A DNA stretch of 64,000 nucleotides from Cyprinodon diabolis (lineage: Eukaryota > Chordata > Actinopteri > Cyprinodontiformes > Cyprinodontidae): contig CM060081.1 of assembly GCA_030533445.1 (NCBI GenBank), positions 38,901,611 to 38,965,610 of the forward strand. The letters are read 5' to 3'. A program made the translations under genes and the position numbers. Each line of letters opens with the position of its first letter. Positions within the stretch are counted from its first letter, which is position 1. This document shows, one piece after another, positions 24,440 through 37,099 of this stretch. The notes below the pieces were generated by a model, which was given only the letters and a program-made list of their open reading frames with translations, was not told the origin of the DNA and ran no database searches.

Positions 24440-25673
24440 CAGTGTTGGGCACGTTACTTTGAAAAAGTAATTAGTTATAGTTACTAGTTACTTCTCCCAA
24501 AAAGTAACTGAGTTACTAACTGAGTTACTCCACGATAAAAGTAACTAGTTACTAGTAAAAGTAACTATTGCGTTACTTTTGTGTTTCTCGCCCCCGTAAA
24601 CCTCACCACCCAGCCCCCACCTTCTCGCCGTGTGTTTCCGAAGCCAGCTGAATAGAACGGACGACAAAGACAAGAACCTGCAGAGAGTTTAGCATTTATT
24701 GCAACTCAACGTAAATGACATCAGGGGGGAACGCCATGTGAAGTTTTTTAACAAGGAATTCAGATCTGGTGAAATTAATAACTGGGGATGTCTAATTCTG
24801 AAATCCTGTGTGTTTGGGTTGTTATAGATACTGCAACATCTATCTATCCATCTACTGTATCTATCAAGATGTATACTCTGCGTGAGACTTAAAATATGGA
24901 TCTCCATCCCTGCCACAAAGGCCATCAAATAATGTTTAAAATAAAAAATACAGTAGGTTGAAAAGGCAGAGTATCCATCCATCCATCCATCCATCTTTCT
25001 CCCTTTCATTTGATCGTTCACGCTCTCCATAGTTCTCCTTTGGCGCGAGCACAGGGAGACTGTTGCGCGCCTTTAGCGAGCATGCGCGTTTCCTGTCGCT
25101 TGCGCGGTGACTCGTGCTGCCTGCGCTGTGCGGAGATGCAGAGGAAACCGTATGTGATGGGGAAACGCAGCTCGAGGTAACACCGGTATTTCCATCAGGA
25201 GTCATCCTCACTCTCCATCTCTCTGTGTGTGCTGTACGTTAACACCCGCCAGCGGAAACACCCACCTACCAACTGACAGACGGAATCTCACTATACATCA
25301 GCCATTCTCATCCTTCCCTCTCTCATGACACGGCGCGCACCTCTGGATGACATAAAAAAATAATCTTTAATATCTCTTAAACAAAAGTAGCACAAACAAT
25401 ATTTTTTTTCTGCTCAAATCTGCACTAACGTTGCACTAACCATTCAGTCTATTTGCAGAGTTTTTGGACGTGGGTGGGGTGTCAGCTTCACGCAGCTGCG
25501 CACGAGTCCTATCATGAAAAAAGGTTCATTGTGCGACCTGAGTAACGCGCAGTAACGGGGTGTCTGCAATGGTAACTGCGTTACAGTTACAGTCAAAGTA
25601 ATTAGTTAGATTACTCGTTACTAAAACAAGGTTACTAACGCCGTTACTTTCAACGCCGTTAGACCCATCACTG
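24440..25673. mobile_element. Non-autonomous hAT transposon, 1.23 kb
   Basis: It is bounded by CAGTGTTGGG and the inverse CCCATCACTG and flanked by a perfect 8-bp duplication CTGTTCAA (24432-24439 and 25674-25681). CAGTG ends and an 8-bp duplication are hAT hallmarks. Both ends carry many copies of GTTACT/AGTAAC, the kind of subterminal motif clusters to which hAT transposases bind. The interior (about 24580-25550) is GC-richer, includes ATCC tetranucleotide repeats near 24975-24997, and encodes no transposase that I can recognise. Confidence 0.93.
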
Positions 25674-25681
25674 CTGTTCAA

Positions 25682-27339
25682 GCATAGGACTCATATCTGT
25701 TGTCAGTAAAACTGAATTACAAAAAAAACAGACAAAAATACTGTCCACCGGAGAGTGAGAGCCCACTTTTAGCAGTGAATGGATTTGCATATCATACAGG
25801 ACAATAAAGTTGAATGAGTGGCAACAAAATGCGTAAATCCAGAGCAGTTAAAAGCACACTTCCTATAAAGTTGTGAGACAGATGTAGGCAACTAAAGATA
25901 AAAAGCAATCTTGATGAGTGTGGCTGTAAATAAAAAAGGATGAGGTTTCATAGAAAACTCTTACATCAATGGTGTCAACTTTGTCATAAATGTAGTTAGT
26001 ATATATGAGGTCTTTAAAGGTTTATAAAGTTTTTAAAGTTTCTATTCATATTTCTTCACCATCAGACATAAGTGGTTAAACCTGACAATAGGATTTATGA
26101 GACCTCAGAATTGTTTCTACACAAATACCTACAACTGAAAGCTTTTCCCTAGAGAGACATTAGAGTAAGATAAAAAAAAAATTGCAAACAGTTAAAGCAA
26201 GATGTCTACATAAACTGTACAAAACATCAAAAAATACTCTGTCTTTAGCAGCTTACATTAAACTATACTGAACTTTTTCTTTTTATGGTCAGTTAGGATC
26301 ACTAAAGTAACTAATTTCTCCAAATTCAGACCTTCTGATAGAATTGCCTGCTAACCTGCAATGGAGAGCTGTGTTTACATTAAGCTTTCTCTCCACGATT
26401 CTTTCCTGAGAAGAGATCACTCATAGCAAACACTTTAAATAACACTTCCTAATGTATACATGTATGTGTTAAACAACTATGAGGCATGACAACAGGTTTT
26501 GACAGAAATTGTAACCCTCCTCAGATCAGAGAAATGTCTTGTGTTACAGATGGCAGCGCTTACTACTGGGCTCACTTCTTCAGAAAGACAAATGCTTTGG
26601 AAATTCTTTCAAAAGCTTTGACCTATATTTACAAATAAGGTTGGGTTGTTTTTAATTTCCTGAATATGTCATCTAAAAATGATGCTGCCTCTCCCCCATT
26701 TGGCAGTTGGGATGTCATTTTCAGGCTTGCTAGCTTTGCCCTTTATCATCTAGATATTATCATGGTCATTATGGTCATTATGGGCTTTCAAATTGTAGTT
26801 TCAACACACAACAGAATATTTATCCAAAGATTAATTTCTAAGTGATGGGCTGTTAAACTTTAGTCCTTGAGGGTCGCTTTCCTCTATTGTTTAGATCAAT
26901 TTCGGCTTTACTGAAATGCAATCTTCTGATGTCCCTGTACTGAGCATAATGTCAGTACAGAGCTCGTTTCCCTGTGGTTAATGAACCTTTTGTACCAGTT
27001 TCACTCAGCATCTTTACAAGTTTTTTTTTCTTTTTCTGATACACACATTACACACTTACACCTGCCCAATTTCTGTGTTACAGAGCCTGTGTTCTTTGTT
27101 TATTCTTGCATACAGTTGTTTAAACATTACCACCTCCAGGCAGCTGGATATTGAATGCAAGGATGAACTAGATATGGAAGTCCACAATGTTCTTCATGAC
27201 TTCTTTTTATTTTTTATGAGACCGTGTATTCGAAGTGTTGTGAAATGATCCATTATCTAGATATTTCCATTTCATAAACCATCACAACTTTTCTTAAGTG
27301 TACTTACTGGAGGCCAGTTCAATCTGAAAAAGTCAAAAA
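25682..27339. other. AT-rich sequence without recognised features
   Basis: No supported gene or named repeat. Confidence 0.5.
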
Positions 27340-27800
27340 AGAGACAATTAGAAGAATTTTATTGATACAATTATTTCAGGACTTTGGCACTCAGGAGAAG
27401 GACAGGAAACATTATGGCTGAAATGTACTTCAATATGCATAAGCAGGTGTATGAGAACACCTATCGTTCCCTCGAGGCCTGAAACTGGTGATGGAGTGGA
27501 AATGAATGAAGTTGGTTCAGTCCATAGACTGTTGGTTGGCAAGACGGTGTGCTTGAGCTGAATTGGTGAGATCCAGTAGACTGTGTGAGCTGACACTAGT
27601 GCTTCACTCGGGACCCAGAAAATAGATGTCCAGCTTGCATAAACACAGTTTGCATGAACCTGTCCATGATGAGCAAGCATGAAGCGACAGTGGAGAGGAA
27701 AAACTCCCCGTGGGAAGAAACCTCTAGCAGAACCAGGCTCAACTGAATGTGATGGGGAATGCAGTAAGTGTCCGGGAGGAATTACACTCTTATAGGGATG
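27340..27800 (-). mobile_element. LINE-derived 3' sequence sharing an L2 module
   Basis: On the minus strand it contains AGCCTGGTTCTGCTAGAGG followed by a TTTTTCCTCTCCACTGTCGCT-like box, the same order as in the L2 3' regions at 5552, 28092, 31826 and 51285. The rest, including its 3' end, is different sequence. It therefore appears to be a related but distinct retroposon. The long open frame at 27348-27815 has no protein character. Confidence 0.6.
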
Positions 27801-28091
27801 AGGTTGAAGAAGCACCTTGGGAAAGCCAGATGGTGCTTAGCTACAATGGTGGAGGAGGGGATGGAGGTGGAAGGAATCTGGGTCATCAGAGTTAAAATCA
27901 AGTGGAATCGTGGATTTGAAGACCCTTTAAAATGGACCCTGGATGCTGATTGGGCTTTGTTGAATTGCGGTTAAAAGCTAATAGGTTTGCATCAGAGGCA
28001 GGAGAGCCTCTGATGATGAGGCAGGTAATTTAGTTTCTTCAGTTGAAGGCTAGGCTTCATGAAGTACACTGGCCTCCATTTGATTTTAATA

Positions 28092-28770
28092 CAGTAAATT
28101 CAATTCACTTTATTTTACATATGTAGCACCGATTTACAACACGTCATCTCAAGGCACTTTACTGAGACAATTCAGACAGATCATACAGTCATATTAGTTC
28201 ATAGTATTCTCATGCAATCCTTCACACCAAGCATCCTTTTAGCGACAGTGGAAAGGAAAACTCAATTTCAACAGGAAGAAAACTCCAGCAGACCCAGGCT
28301 CAGTGTGAGCAGCCATCTGCTGAGGCAACTGGGGTTCAAGTAGACAGAAGCAGACATAGAAAAAGAAGCAGAGATATAAAAGGTAATTGTCAACCAGCTC
28401 CACAGGCAGCCCCGTCCAAGAAAAACACAGCCTGGCAGACAAGTTCCGAGCCAGCTCCCATGTCAGAGGATGAAAGAGAGCACATACAGTTAGTCACATA
28501 AAAAAAAACAGGACTACACTAAACAGACCAAGCTACAACATCTATAAAATAAGATGTTGATCGCAGCTGCACAGCTGATATTTCTCTTCAGGATGGTGTC
28601 ACAGCCAAACAGGAACAGAGCAGATGCTAAAGATAAAATGATGAGGAAAAGCATAATGCTAGATAACTAATAAATACTGCAGAATGGGAGAATAGAGATA
28701 GAATGAAGTGGAATGATGAAAAGTGGTCCCTATGTCCTCCAGCTGTCTAAGCCTATAGCAGCATAAAAAA
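28092..28770 (-). mobile_element. 5'-truncated L2-type LINE, 3' untranslated region
   Basis: Inverted copy of the 3' region of 31826-33117. Reading on the minus strand it starts near the TAGGCTTAGAC word, contains GACCACTTTTCATCATTCC, the CTGGGTCTGCTGGAG box and the CTTGAGATGACGTG box, and ends in an AATTGAATT tail near 28095. Confidence 0.9.
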
Positions 28771-28774
28771 TCTT

Positions 28775-30570
28775 AAAGATGTGGTGTACGGTAACCTGAT
28801 TTTCAATTCATGGCTGTGCAGTTAACAATGAGTCTTTGACTATATGATGTTATTCTTATATTATTATGAAATGAAACATTATGAATGTTTCTGGCATGTT
28901 GTTTGACATGTGCCACAAAGACTGAGGTCAATGGGGCTCGGCGGTACTAGAAAGTCTATTGAAGTCGTAAGTGAATGTAAGCTAATTCTTCACAAAATAA
29001 TGACAAATATAGAGAGAAATGAAATGTAAGAACAAAAAAAAAGTGAAAATGAAACTAAAAAGTAATTAAAACTGATTTAAAGATTATAGATGGAGGTTCA
29101 TGTCAGGTAAGGCCATTAAAACACTGCACATTTATAGACATAACAAGATACAAGTAATGATGTTTTGGTCAATGAAAATTTATCATCAAGGCCTGTCAAA
29201 AAATACCAGTCTTTTTACGTTCGTTTTACTGAGAGCTTTCCTTAAGTAAGAAAACAGGAAAGGCATAGTTGCCAAGTTTAATTATATGTCACACATATTT
29301 TCCCCACAGTTCTGATAATATTTATAATTACATTATAAAGTCTCTTTTTTTCGCTTTAAGAAAAGAATCCTGTGGTTTCCAAGGAAGGTAAAGTGCTTTC
29401 AAAAAATTTTTTTATACTAAAGCACCAAAAGTTTTATACACTAATGCTACCATACAAATGTGCTATGCTTTATAAACTAGCATCATTATTTTTAAAAATG
29501 TGATTACCTTTATTTCCTCCTCACACACCATAAAATGGCTAATCATTAAAGATAGATAAAAAAAAGATTGAAGTATTGAAGATGGCTCCTTCATGCTGTG
29601 TGTGAAAAATTGGGCCTCGTGAGCTCGTTAAAAACCTCCCATATGTGTAGATGGCGTGCCAAATCCTCAAAGAGCTGGGTGAGTGGTCGTGCATTTAGTG
29701 CATCCCCAAAGCAAAATCAGAACTTACGCTGGTTATGTTGTTATGTGGATCCCCTGCAGTCCTTAAGAGGTCTGACAATTACACTGTTACATTTTTGGAA
29801 GGTCACAGAGCTGTGTTGTAATTTTGACTGGCTAAAAGGCCAAAGCTGCAACCTGGAGTGAAACAAATTTATTTGTTATGCAATGTATAGAGCCCTTCCT
29901 AATTCAATGTAGCCCCTTTCTTTGCCTAAAAGCTTTCACAGCTTCAGTTCTGAGCACTTATCATCCAGCATGCCTAAAATCCCACAGAAGGGTTCAGATA
30001 GTGAACTGGTTTTTTTTTCCCCTTTCTTTTTTTGTTTCTTTATAAAATATTAATCCAAATGTGGCTGAAAAGAAGGGGGAATAATTCACGAAAGCAAATG
30101 TCTTTTTGAACAAAAGGAGTGACAGAGGTAATTTCAATCCAATAAGCTCTTTTTTCTTGACAAACTGCAAAATAGAACTGTTAAAGTATCCAATATAGAC
30201 CAGGATATATATTAAATAGACTGCTTAGCTCTATTATTTAAAACATAGAGTATGTTTGTCCAAAATCTAGAATGTTTTAGGCCAGCAGTTTTCTTTTTAT
30301 CACCTGTTCTACTGTTTATAATTTAGGCATGGCAGAAATTTTTTATATCTTAAGCAAAGCTTGATAATAAGGTGTGGGTAGCCAAACCTTTTAAAAATGC
30401 CTTGGTGTGTCTCTGTCGTCATGCATGAAGATCTTGGTAACTGTTTAACCCACAACAGGTGAAATCAGCTCCAGGCACAGCAAACCCCTGAGCCCCAGAT
30501 CCATAAAAATAATCAGACAGATGATGTCAAAGTTGGATTTATGAATTTCTCTTTACAACCTCATAAAACT
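28775..30570. other. Intergenic sequence upstream of guanylin
   Basis: AT-rich, no supported gene or named repeat. The last several hundred bases may carry distal regulatory DNA for the guanylin gene, but nothing specific is visible. Confidence 0.45.
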
Positions 30571-30577
30571 CAATCAG

Positions 30578-30667
30578 CATTCATTAACCATGAGAAAAAC
30601 TTTGCTCCTGTTTGTAGCAACTGTGGTCACATGACCACTGGTTTCCTGGGCTTAAGGGTTTAAAAGG
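30578..30667 (+). promoter_or_regulatory. Guanylin core promoter with HNF1-like half-site
   Basis: A TATA-like box (TTTAAAAGG, about 30659-30667) lies about 105 bp upstream of the start codon. About 70 bp further up, 30578-30589 reads GGTTAATGAATG on the minus strand, matching the left half of the HNF1 site (GGTTAATNATTAAC). HNF1-alpha is known to drive mammalian guanylin and uroguanylin promoters. The site match is partial and its use here is inference. Confidence 0.55.
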
Positions 30668-30770
30668 AGGTCTGTGGAGCGATTGAAACCAGACACACTG
30701 AGCTGAGCATCTGCTGAGAAAAACCAGTGGACCAAAGAAGCTGCAAAACTAACCGCTGCCAACTACCACC

Positions 30771-31416
30771 ATGAAGGCTACCCTTGCCACTGTTGCTCTC
30801 CTTGTCCTGGCTCTTGGCTTGACCTCCGAGGCCGTACAGGTTGAAGTAAGTGATTCTCTGTGAGATTTCTACATGACTGTACACGATAACAATGCCAAGC
30901 TGCATTTTTGATGACATACACAGAGAAACAAAGCTTCATCTATCTATTCAGGATGTGGCTTCTAATGGAAAAAATGTATTTCTATATATTTTTTCTATGC
31001 TTTGTGTTTTAAATAGCCATTACTAAGAAAAAACTTTGCTTCTTTCTTCAGGAAAATGGACTGAGTTTCTCCCTGGAAGCCGTCAAGAGGCTTCAAGAGC
31101 TGTCGGAGAGCAGAGCCATGACAGGGCAAGTGAACCCAAGATTCAGGGCAAGCCCCATGTCCCTCTGCGCCGAGCCCATGCTCCCCCAGGAGCTGCTGGC
31201 CCTCTGCAAGCAGACAGGAGGGTCTTCATCTCTGGTCAGACTCGGTAAGCTGATTCTAACCTTAACGCTGTTAACAAGAGATCGCAAGTTATTAATATGA
31301 AATTGTTTTAACAATGTGACTGAGCTGACATTTGTCTGTTTTATGTCTCTATTTCAGCTGCAGTCCCAATGGATGTCTGTGAGATCTGCGCCTTTGCAGC
31401 CTGCACCGGTTGCTAA
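30771..31416 (+). CDS. guca2a: Guanylin prohormone, three exons, 108 aa
   Basis: Secreted precursor of a peptide that activates receptor guanylate cyclase C on epithelia, raising cGMP and driving chloride and water secretion. Coding exons are 30771-30845, 31052-31244 and 31358-31416. Donors are GTAAGT and GTAAGC, both acceptors end TTCAG, and intron phases are 0 and 1, as in vertebrate guanylin genes. Residues 1-21 form a signal peptide (MKATLATVALLVLALGLTSEA). The prosegment has the conserved FSLEAVKRLQEL helix and a cysteine pair (Cys64, Cys77). The mature peptide is C-terminal: CEICAFAACTGC at 97-108, with Cys97-Cys105 and Cys100-Cys108 as the family disulfides. It ends at the last Cys, as guanylins do; uroguanylins carry an extra Leu. 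The core equals that of fish renoguanylin-type peptides, so the paralogue label (guanylin or renoguanylin) needs a tree. All splice sites are intact. Confidence 0.93.
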
Positions 31417-31798
31417 ACTCTCACTGCAAGCCACATACATCTTGCTTTTAGCTGATGATCTTTTTTCCTCCCATCCCCTTTACAACCTAATTATTGTTTC
31501 CCTGAATTTATGAGCCAAAGGCTTTTTCCCTGATTACCTGACTCAGCCCTGATGGGTACTTAATGTGTTTTTAAATAACTATTAGATCCAAAAATGGCCA
31601 CCAAAGATATTAATCAGACCGAGGAATGTTTCAAAAACTATTACTGTCTAGCGTTATGACCTTATTTTTACTATTAAACTGACAGCTCTTTCTGAGTTTA
31701 TATTGGATTTCACATTGGATGTTACATTTCTCTTATTTTGCTTTACATATTTAAGGATATGTTATCTTTTTTCGCTTTTTTGTATTATTATTATTTTC

Positions 31799-31804
31799 AA
31801 TAAA
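31799..31804 (+). promoter_or_regulatory. Poly(A) signal of the guanylin gene
   Basis: AATAAA 383 bp after the stop codon, in T-rich 3' UTR. The neighbouring LINE begins only some 20-40 bp later. Confidence 0.8.
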
Positions 31805-31825
31805 AAGCTTTCTCTCAGTGACCTG

Positions 31826-33117
31826 GAGCACATTGTGTTTCTTCCCAGAATTCTTTGCAAAAATTAGAAATCTCCTGTCCAGGCGTGATGCTGAGAAACT
31901 AGTCCATGCATTTGTTACTTCCAGGCTGGACTATTGTAATTCTTTACTATCAGGAAGTCCACAAACTGTAGTTAAAAGCCTTCAACTGATCCAAAATGCT
32001 GCAGCCAGAGTTCTGACGAAAATTAAAAATAGAGATCATATCTCTCCTATCCTGGCTTCTCTTCATTGGCTTCCTGTTAAATCCAGAATAGAATTTAAAA
32101 TCCTCCTTCTCACATGTAAAGCCTTAAATGACCAAGCTCCATCTGATATCAGAGATCTGATTGTTCCTTATGTTCCTAACAGAGCACTTCGCTCTCAATC
32201 TGCAGGTTTACTAGTGGTTCCTAGAATTTCTAAAAGTAGAATGGGAGGCAGATCTTTTAGTTATCAGGCTCCTCTCCTGTGGAACCAACTACCAGTTTTA
32301 GTCCATAAGGCAGACACCCTGTCTACTTTTAAGGCTAGACTTAAAACTTTCCTTTTTGATAAAGCTTATAGTTAGGGTGGCTCAGGTTATCCTGAGCTAT
32401 CTCCATAGTTATGCTGCTATAGGCTTAGACTTTTGGAGGACATAGGGACCCCCATTTCATCATTCTGCTTCATTCTCTCTCTGCTCTCCTATTCTGCAGA
32501 ATCTGTTTGTTCAATCTCTAACCTTCTGCTCTCTCTGCTTTTCCTCAGAGTAGCTTTGCCTCGTCTGTTCCTGTTTGGCTGTGACGTCATCCAGGAAAGA
32601 AACATCAGCTGTGCTGCTTCCATCAACACCCTTGTTTATAGATGTTGGAGATCGGCCTGTTTTCCAGTGTGGTCCTGTTTCTCTGACCGTGACTGAGTGG
32701 ATGTGCTCTCTTCGTCCTCTGGCATGGGAGCTGCCTTGGAGCTCGTCTGCCTGGCTGTGTGTTTCCTGGACGGGGCCGCCTTTTACAGCTGCTTTTTGTA
32801 TCTCTGCTTCTGTCTCCTTGAACCCCAGTCGGCCGCGGCAGATGGCCGCTCACACTGAGCCTGGCTCTGCTGGAGGTTTCTTCCTGTTAAAAGGGAGTTT
32901 TTCCTCTCCACTGTCGCTACAAGCATGCTTAGTGTGAGGGATTGTATTTGAGTTAATGAGTCAATGCAATCAACTGGTTTTCCTTAGATAGAAAACTTTG
33001 TATCAATTTGACTGTATGATCTGGTTGAACTGTAAAGTGCCTTGAGATGACATGTGTTGTGAATTTGGCGCTATATAAATAAACTGAATTAGAAATTAGA
33101 ATTAGAATTAAATTAGA
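31826..33117 (+). mobile_element. 5'-truncated L2-type LINE with 3' UTR and tail
   Basis: The longest L2 copy in the window: the end of the reverse transcriptase frame (to 32375), a 3' UTR of about 700 bp, the terminal box TGCCTTGAGATGACATGTG, then a GAATTA-type repeat tail at 33085-33117. Copies of its 3' UTR occur at 5552, 21650, 28092 and 51285. The 5' limit is placed where coding similarity begins, just after the guanylin poly(A) signal. Confidence 0.88.
31847..32375 (+). pseudogene. C-terminal part of L2/jockey-type LINE reverse transcriptase
   Basis: About 175 residues stay open to a natural-looking stop. Family words seen: VHAFVTSRLDYCNSLLSG, LQLIQNAAARVLT, ILASLHWLPVKSRIEFKIL, then SYQAPLLWNQLPV and FKARLKTFLF. 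This is the thumb and tail region after the catalytic core. The endonuclease and the YXDD active site are absent because of 5' truncation, so it cannot move on its own. The open frame suggests a fairly recent insertion. Confidence 0.9.
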
Positions 33118-36100
33118 ATTGTCTACGGATCCATGCATGCAAGTAGAACTAAGCATTTTTACACACAACAGTAATAGTAAAATGCTGCCACAGCAGGGTC
33201 TTTAAAAGCAACTTATGAAGGGTTATGAAGAAAATAAAATTCTGGAGAGACACATCAACAGGCTTGTGGTTAGTGCAAGGAAAAATCCAATTAAATTTGC
33301 ATTCACAGTATTGGTTAGAAAAATCACAATTCTGACTTTTGGTATAATCGTTCAGCCTTATTGAAATATCATCAGAGAAACATTTTAAATTTCTATTCAA
33401 ATTACTTGAAGCCTACATAAGAAAGGTTGTTTGAGTTTCGGCCAATAAGGTTGTAATTGTGAAGCTGAAGTCTTGTAACAATTGACATCTGCATCACCAC
33501 AACACATAGGACATCTGCTCCAACACATTCAGAAATTAAAATGTGTTTTACATCAAAGTCCATCAATGTGAATAATTGATTCTATGAAGCTTAATTACTA
33601 TATTTGTCAGAAAATGATCCAGCTCAGAGAACTAATAATATTTATAAAGACGCCCAGTCAGTACATAGAGTTTTTAGGCACTGGTTTCTGCATTGGGTGA
33701 TTTAGCTCCTTTGTTTAGTTTTTTTTTTTTTTTTTTTAGAGTTTGAGAAAAGTTTTGTAAAACTTAAAAAAATAGGAAGTAGAAAAAAAATCAGAAATAA
33801 AATTCTGTGTGTCTAATTCAGGTAGGGCTAAAATAATAATCCGCACTGCTAAGGTGTAGAAATAAAGGTGAACTCTGTATGAACTTGTCAAGTGACATAA
33901 CATATTCATTACTTTTGCTGCTCTAAACATCCTCCTATCACCCTGTGTTCGTGTTTTTGGCAGCAGCTAATGCACAATGAAGGCACCAGTTAGTAAAGAG
34001 TTACATAATCCTAAATCAATGGAAAAGTCCATTAAAACTTTATTAAAGCCCCTATTGATTTTTCCATGCATCTTTTACACGCGCTGTTTTGCTAACAATT
34101 GTTGCATATGTATGCAAATAAGTTTGATTTCTCACAAACCATTAAACAACACAAGAGACCAGCTTTTTTTATATGGCATGCATCATCTTATAAAAACAGG
34201 AAACATTTATTTAAAAATACATCTAGCTGTGATGTTTGCACAAAAACATCAATGGAGGAAAAAATTTAACTTACCGTATACATAAATGATTATCTAGGTA
34301 CTGAAAATTCAGGCTAAAGATCACACAGCATACAAACAACTTTGATGCAGTTTTGAAACCAGACCTAAATTTCTACATTAATCTTCAGTCTTATACTAAC
34401 TTAGCTTACCATCATTGTAAAAAAAAAAACATGCATGATTTAATTCCCTGTGTGATCTGTTATGGCAGTGATGTATTGACTTGTCTCTGTGAAAAATAAA
34501 AAAAATCAATCAGGCAACTGCTGCTTATTTTAAATGCTGCTTCCACAGCCCTAAGCAACTACAGTAAAAGGGATCCCTTCACACCCTGTTCTTAAATCAT
34601 TTTCATGGTTCACTATTTTTAAATAGATATATTTAATGTATGGATTTGGTCTATACTTAAATAAATGGTTTACAATACATTATACCAAAATATATTTCTG
34701 AGTTGCTACTTATGTAATGTAGCAAAGGTAAATTAGAGCCCTCTGTTAAGGTACTGGCATGTTCTCTGAACAGAACTAAACAAGGGAAGGGAGCATTTAC
34801 CTCATATCATATTCAGGAGCTAATTCTCTTGAAACCTGAGATGTTATGAAATATTTAACCCCTCCAACAAGGACTAGAAACATTAGAAATATGGCAGCCT
34901 TCAATCAGAAAGTGGAATGAACCATTTCCCCAGTCCCTGATGAATGATGAGTGAACCATGGAATAAAGAATATTAGCATTTTAGGATTAGTTTTTATGCT
35001 GGGCTGTTTAAAGTTTGTAGTTATTTTTTTTACTTTTTATGCATTTTAACCATTATTATGGAAAGAACTTTAAACTGCTTTGTGCATCAGAGGATGGATA
35101 TTAAGAAACGTCTCTTGCCTTATATTAGTTTGTCACCTGCTGTCTCTTAAATGTTGAAGACAGTGGAATTAATCTTCCGTTTGAATCATCATTTTCTGGT
35201 CTCCAGGTGTTCCAAGTTTTACATAAATATCCAGTAAAAGACCTATTTGGTTCATTAACAATTTTAAATTGGCTTTGCATTTAAGATGTGGGAGTCCATG
35301 GTCCTCTGACTCTTTGGTGGTCCCCTGATGGATTGGACACCTGTGTTTGTTCCAAAGCAAATTAAAGCATGCATTTGCATTGATCAGTCTCCCATGTAAA
35401 ATTTCACCAAATATAGAGCCGAACATTGTAGACCCTTGTTTTGAGTACAGACTTTCGATGAGAAAATTGCATATGGTGGAAATCATAACTAAATTATTAA
35501 ATGTATGTTGAGTAGAACAGTTGAGCAGCTAATATAGATTGTATTGCATCACATACTGGAGCGAATCAGCAAAGTGGTTCACTCCCACAGATGTAGTGAC
35601 CATAAATTGGCTTTTCTTTGCTAATCAAATAAATCCAGACTCTGACTCACCATTACATCACAGATGCAGACGTGGGGAGAAGGACACCTCTCCACTCAGA
35701 GATCAAACAGGTTTGTTTCATTCAGTTAGGAGCCTCTGTTTCTCATTTATAGAGACTGATTTCACCATAGCAGCAAAGATTTAAGTTGTTCCTGGAAGAT
35801 ATTTTTTTTCCGGTGTTCTGTTTGAACACAGCTATACTTATTGTTCTCCGCTGCACCTCTATAAGCCAGAAAAATGATCATGTTGTTATACAAGCATGGA
35901 AAATGGCTACAAGGTTTATTTTGAATAAGAGGAAATGTTTGGCTGAGGTGAATAAAAACCATTATATAAGCTGACCTTTTTTCCTACCAACAAAACAGAA
36001 TTTTAGAGATTGCACAAAATACCACCTTTATCTATGATCATCTACTTGTTGTGCAGTTTGTACTCTGAAAAACTGTATTATTGCTCAGCTCAGTTTGTCT

Positions 36101-36639
36101 TCAACAGTTTGCTTCTCCATCAAAATCATCTTTTGTCATTTTCCTCAGAACAAAGTCATATATTCAGAAGCTTGTGCAGATATCACATTTTTTCAGCAAG
36201 GATCTTTCTTAATTCTTTAAAATAATAGCTTCTGACTTAATATTAGATATTTGCTTCTACAGGTGTCATGATAAATACACTATATCAACAGTAATTTTTA
36301 ATAACTTAAACTCTGCATTTAGATGAGGCTGATTTAACAGTTTAATGTACCTCTTAATGATAACATTCTTAAAGCAGGTATTAGCATTATTTTAATTAGG
36401 ACCATATTTCCGGAGCGGAAAAGTACTTTTTAGTGCTCTGATGTACTTTCATGTCTTGAGAACGTCAGTCTGTGTTTAAGTAATTATTAAAAAATTAATG
36501 ATGAACCAAGGTACAAAACAATTAAAATTTTGAACAATACTCCTCATCTTATCTATGACTGTAAAAAATAATATAAAAATCCATAACTGTATGAAATAAT
36601 GTACTAGTAATACTGAAAACTCACTGAACTTCAATCAAG
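33118..36639. other. Intergenic AT-rich sequence, nothing recognised
   Basis: Only short frames without domains, plus a poly(T) run at 33718-33738. No named repeat seen. Confidence 0.45.
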
Positions 36640-37095
36640 AGCCAGATTTAATCATTCATACTCACAAAAGTATACTTAACACATGGAAGAGTTACATCTT
36701 CCAAAAGAACAGTAAGCCCAGAAAGGGCACTGTGAAATTACTTGAAATTTTAAAAGTGTGTGCTGATCAAAGAAAGTTGAGTGGAAGGAAAAAATGTGGG
36801 AGAAAATATTACAGAATGATTGAAGCAAAGACAATTTAGGAGCTGGTGGGGGGATTCACAGGATGCAGACTGGAGTCGGTACTGAAAGGGCATCAATAGA
36901 CTGTAGAAATATATTATACCCTGGATATAAGCAACAACTGTTCAATTCTTTTTGTTGAGCCATTACTTTACCAGTACCATCTTATTTGGACTAAGGACAA
37001 AAGAGACTGTTGCTCAGTGCTTCAAAGTCCACTTTTACATTTCAATTAAATGCTGTTTCTCATTTTCAAATCAAAGTCCCAGACTTTTAATAGTT
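36640..37095 (+). pseudogene. Decayed Tc1-like transposase fragment
   Basis: Words from Tc1 transposase genes occur in the right order: GAAGGAAAAAATGTGGGAGAA (compare GAAGGAAAAGATGTGG in the intact copy at 950-967), GGGGGGATTCACA, GACTGTTGCTCAGTG, TTCAAAGTCCACTTTTAC and TTTTCAAATCAAAGTCCCAGA. Many stops and deletions. TIRs not found. Confidence 0.72.
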
Positions 37096-37099
37096 TAAT

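Noticed and set aside
27348..27815. 155-residue minus-strand frame
   Set aside because: Lies in a retroposon 3' region, shares its words with L2 untranslated sequence, and shows no domain or protein-like composition.
31036..31248. 70-residue frame over guanylin exon 2
   Set aside because: Wrong frame; the spliced frame starts at 31052 in phase with exon 1.
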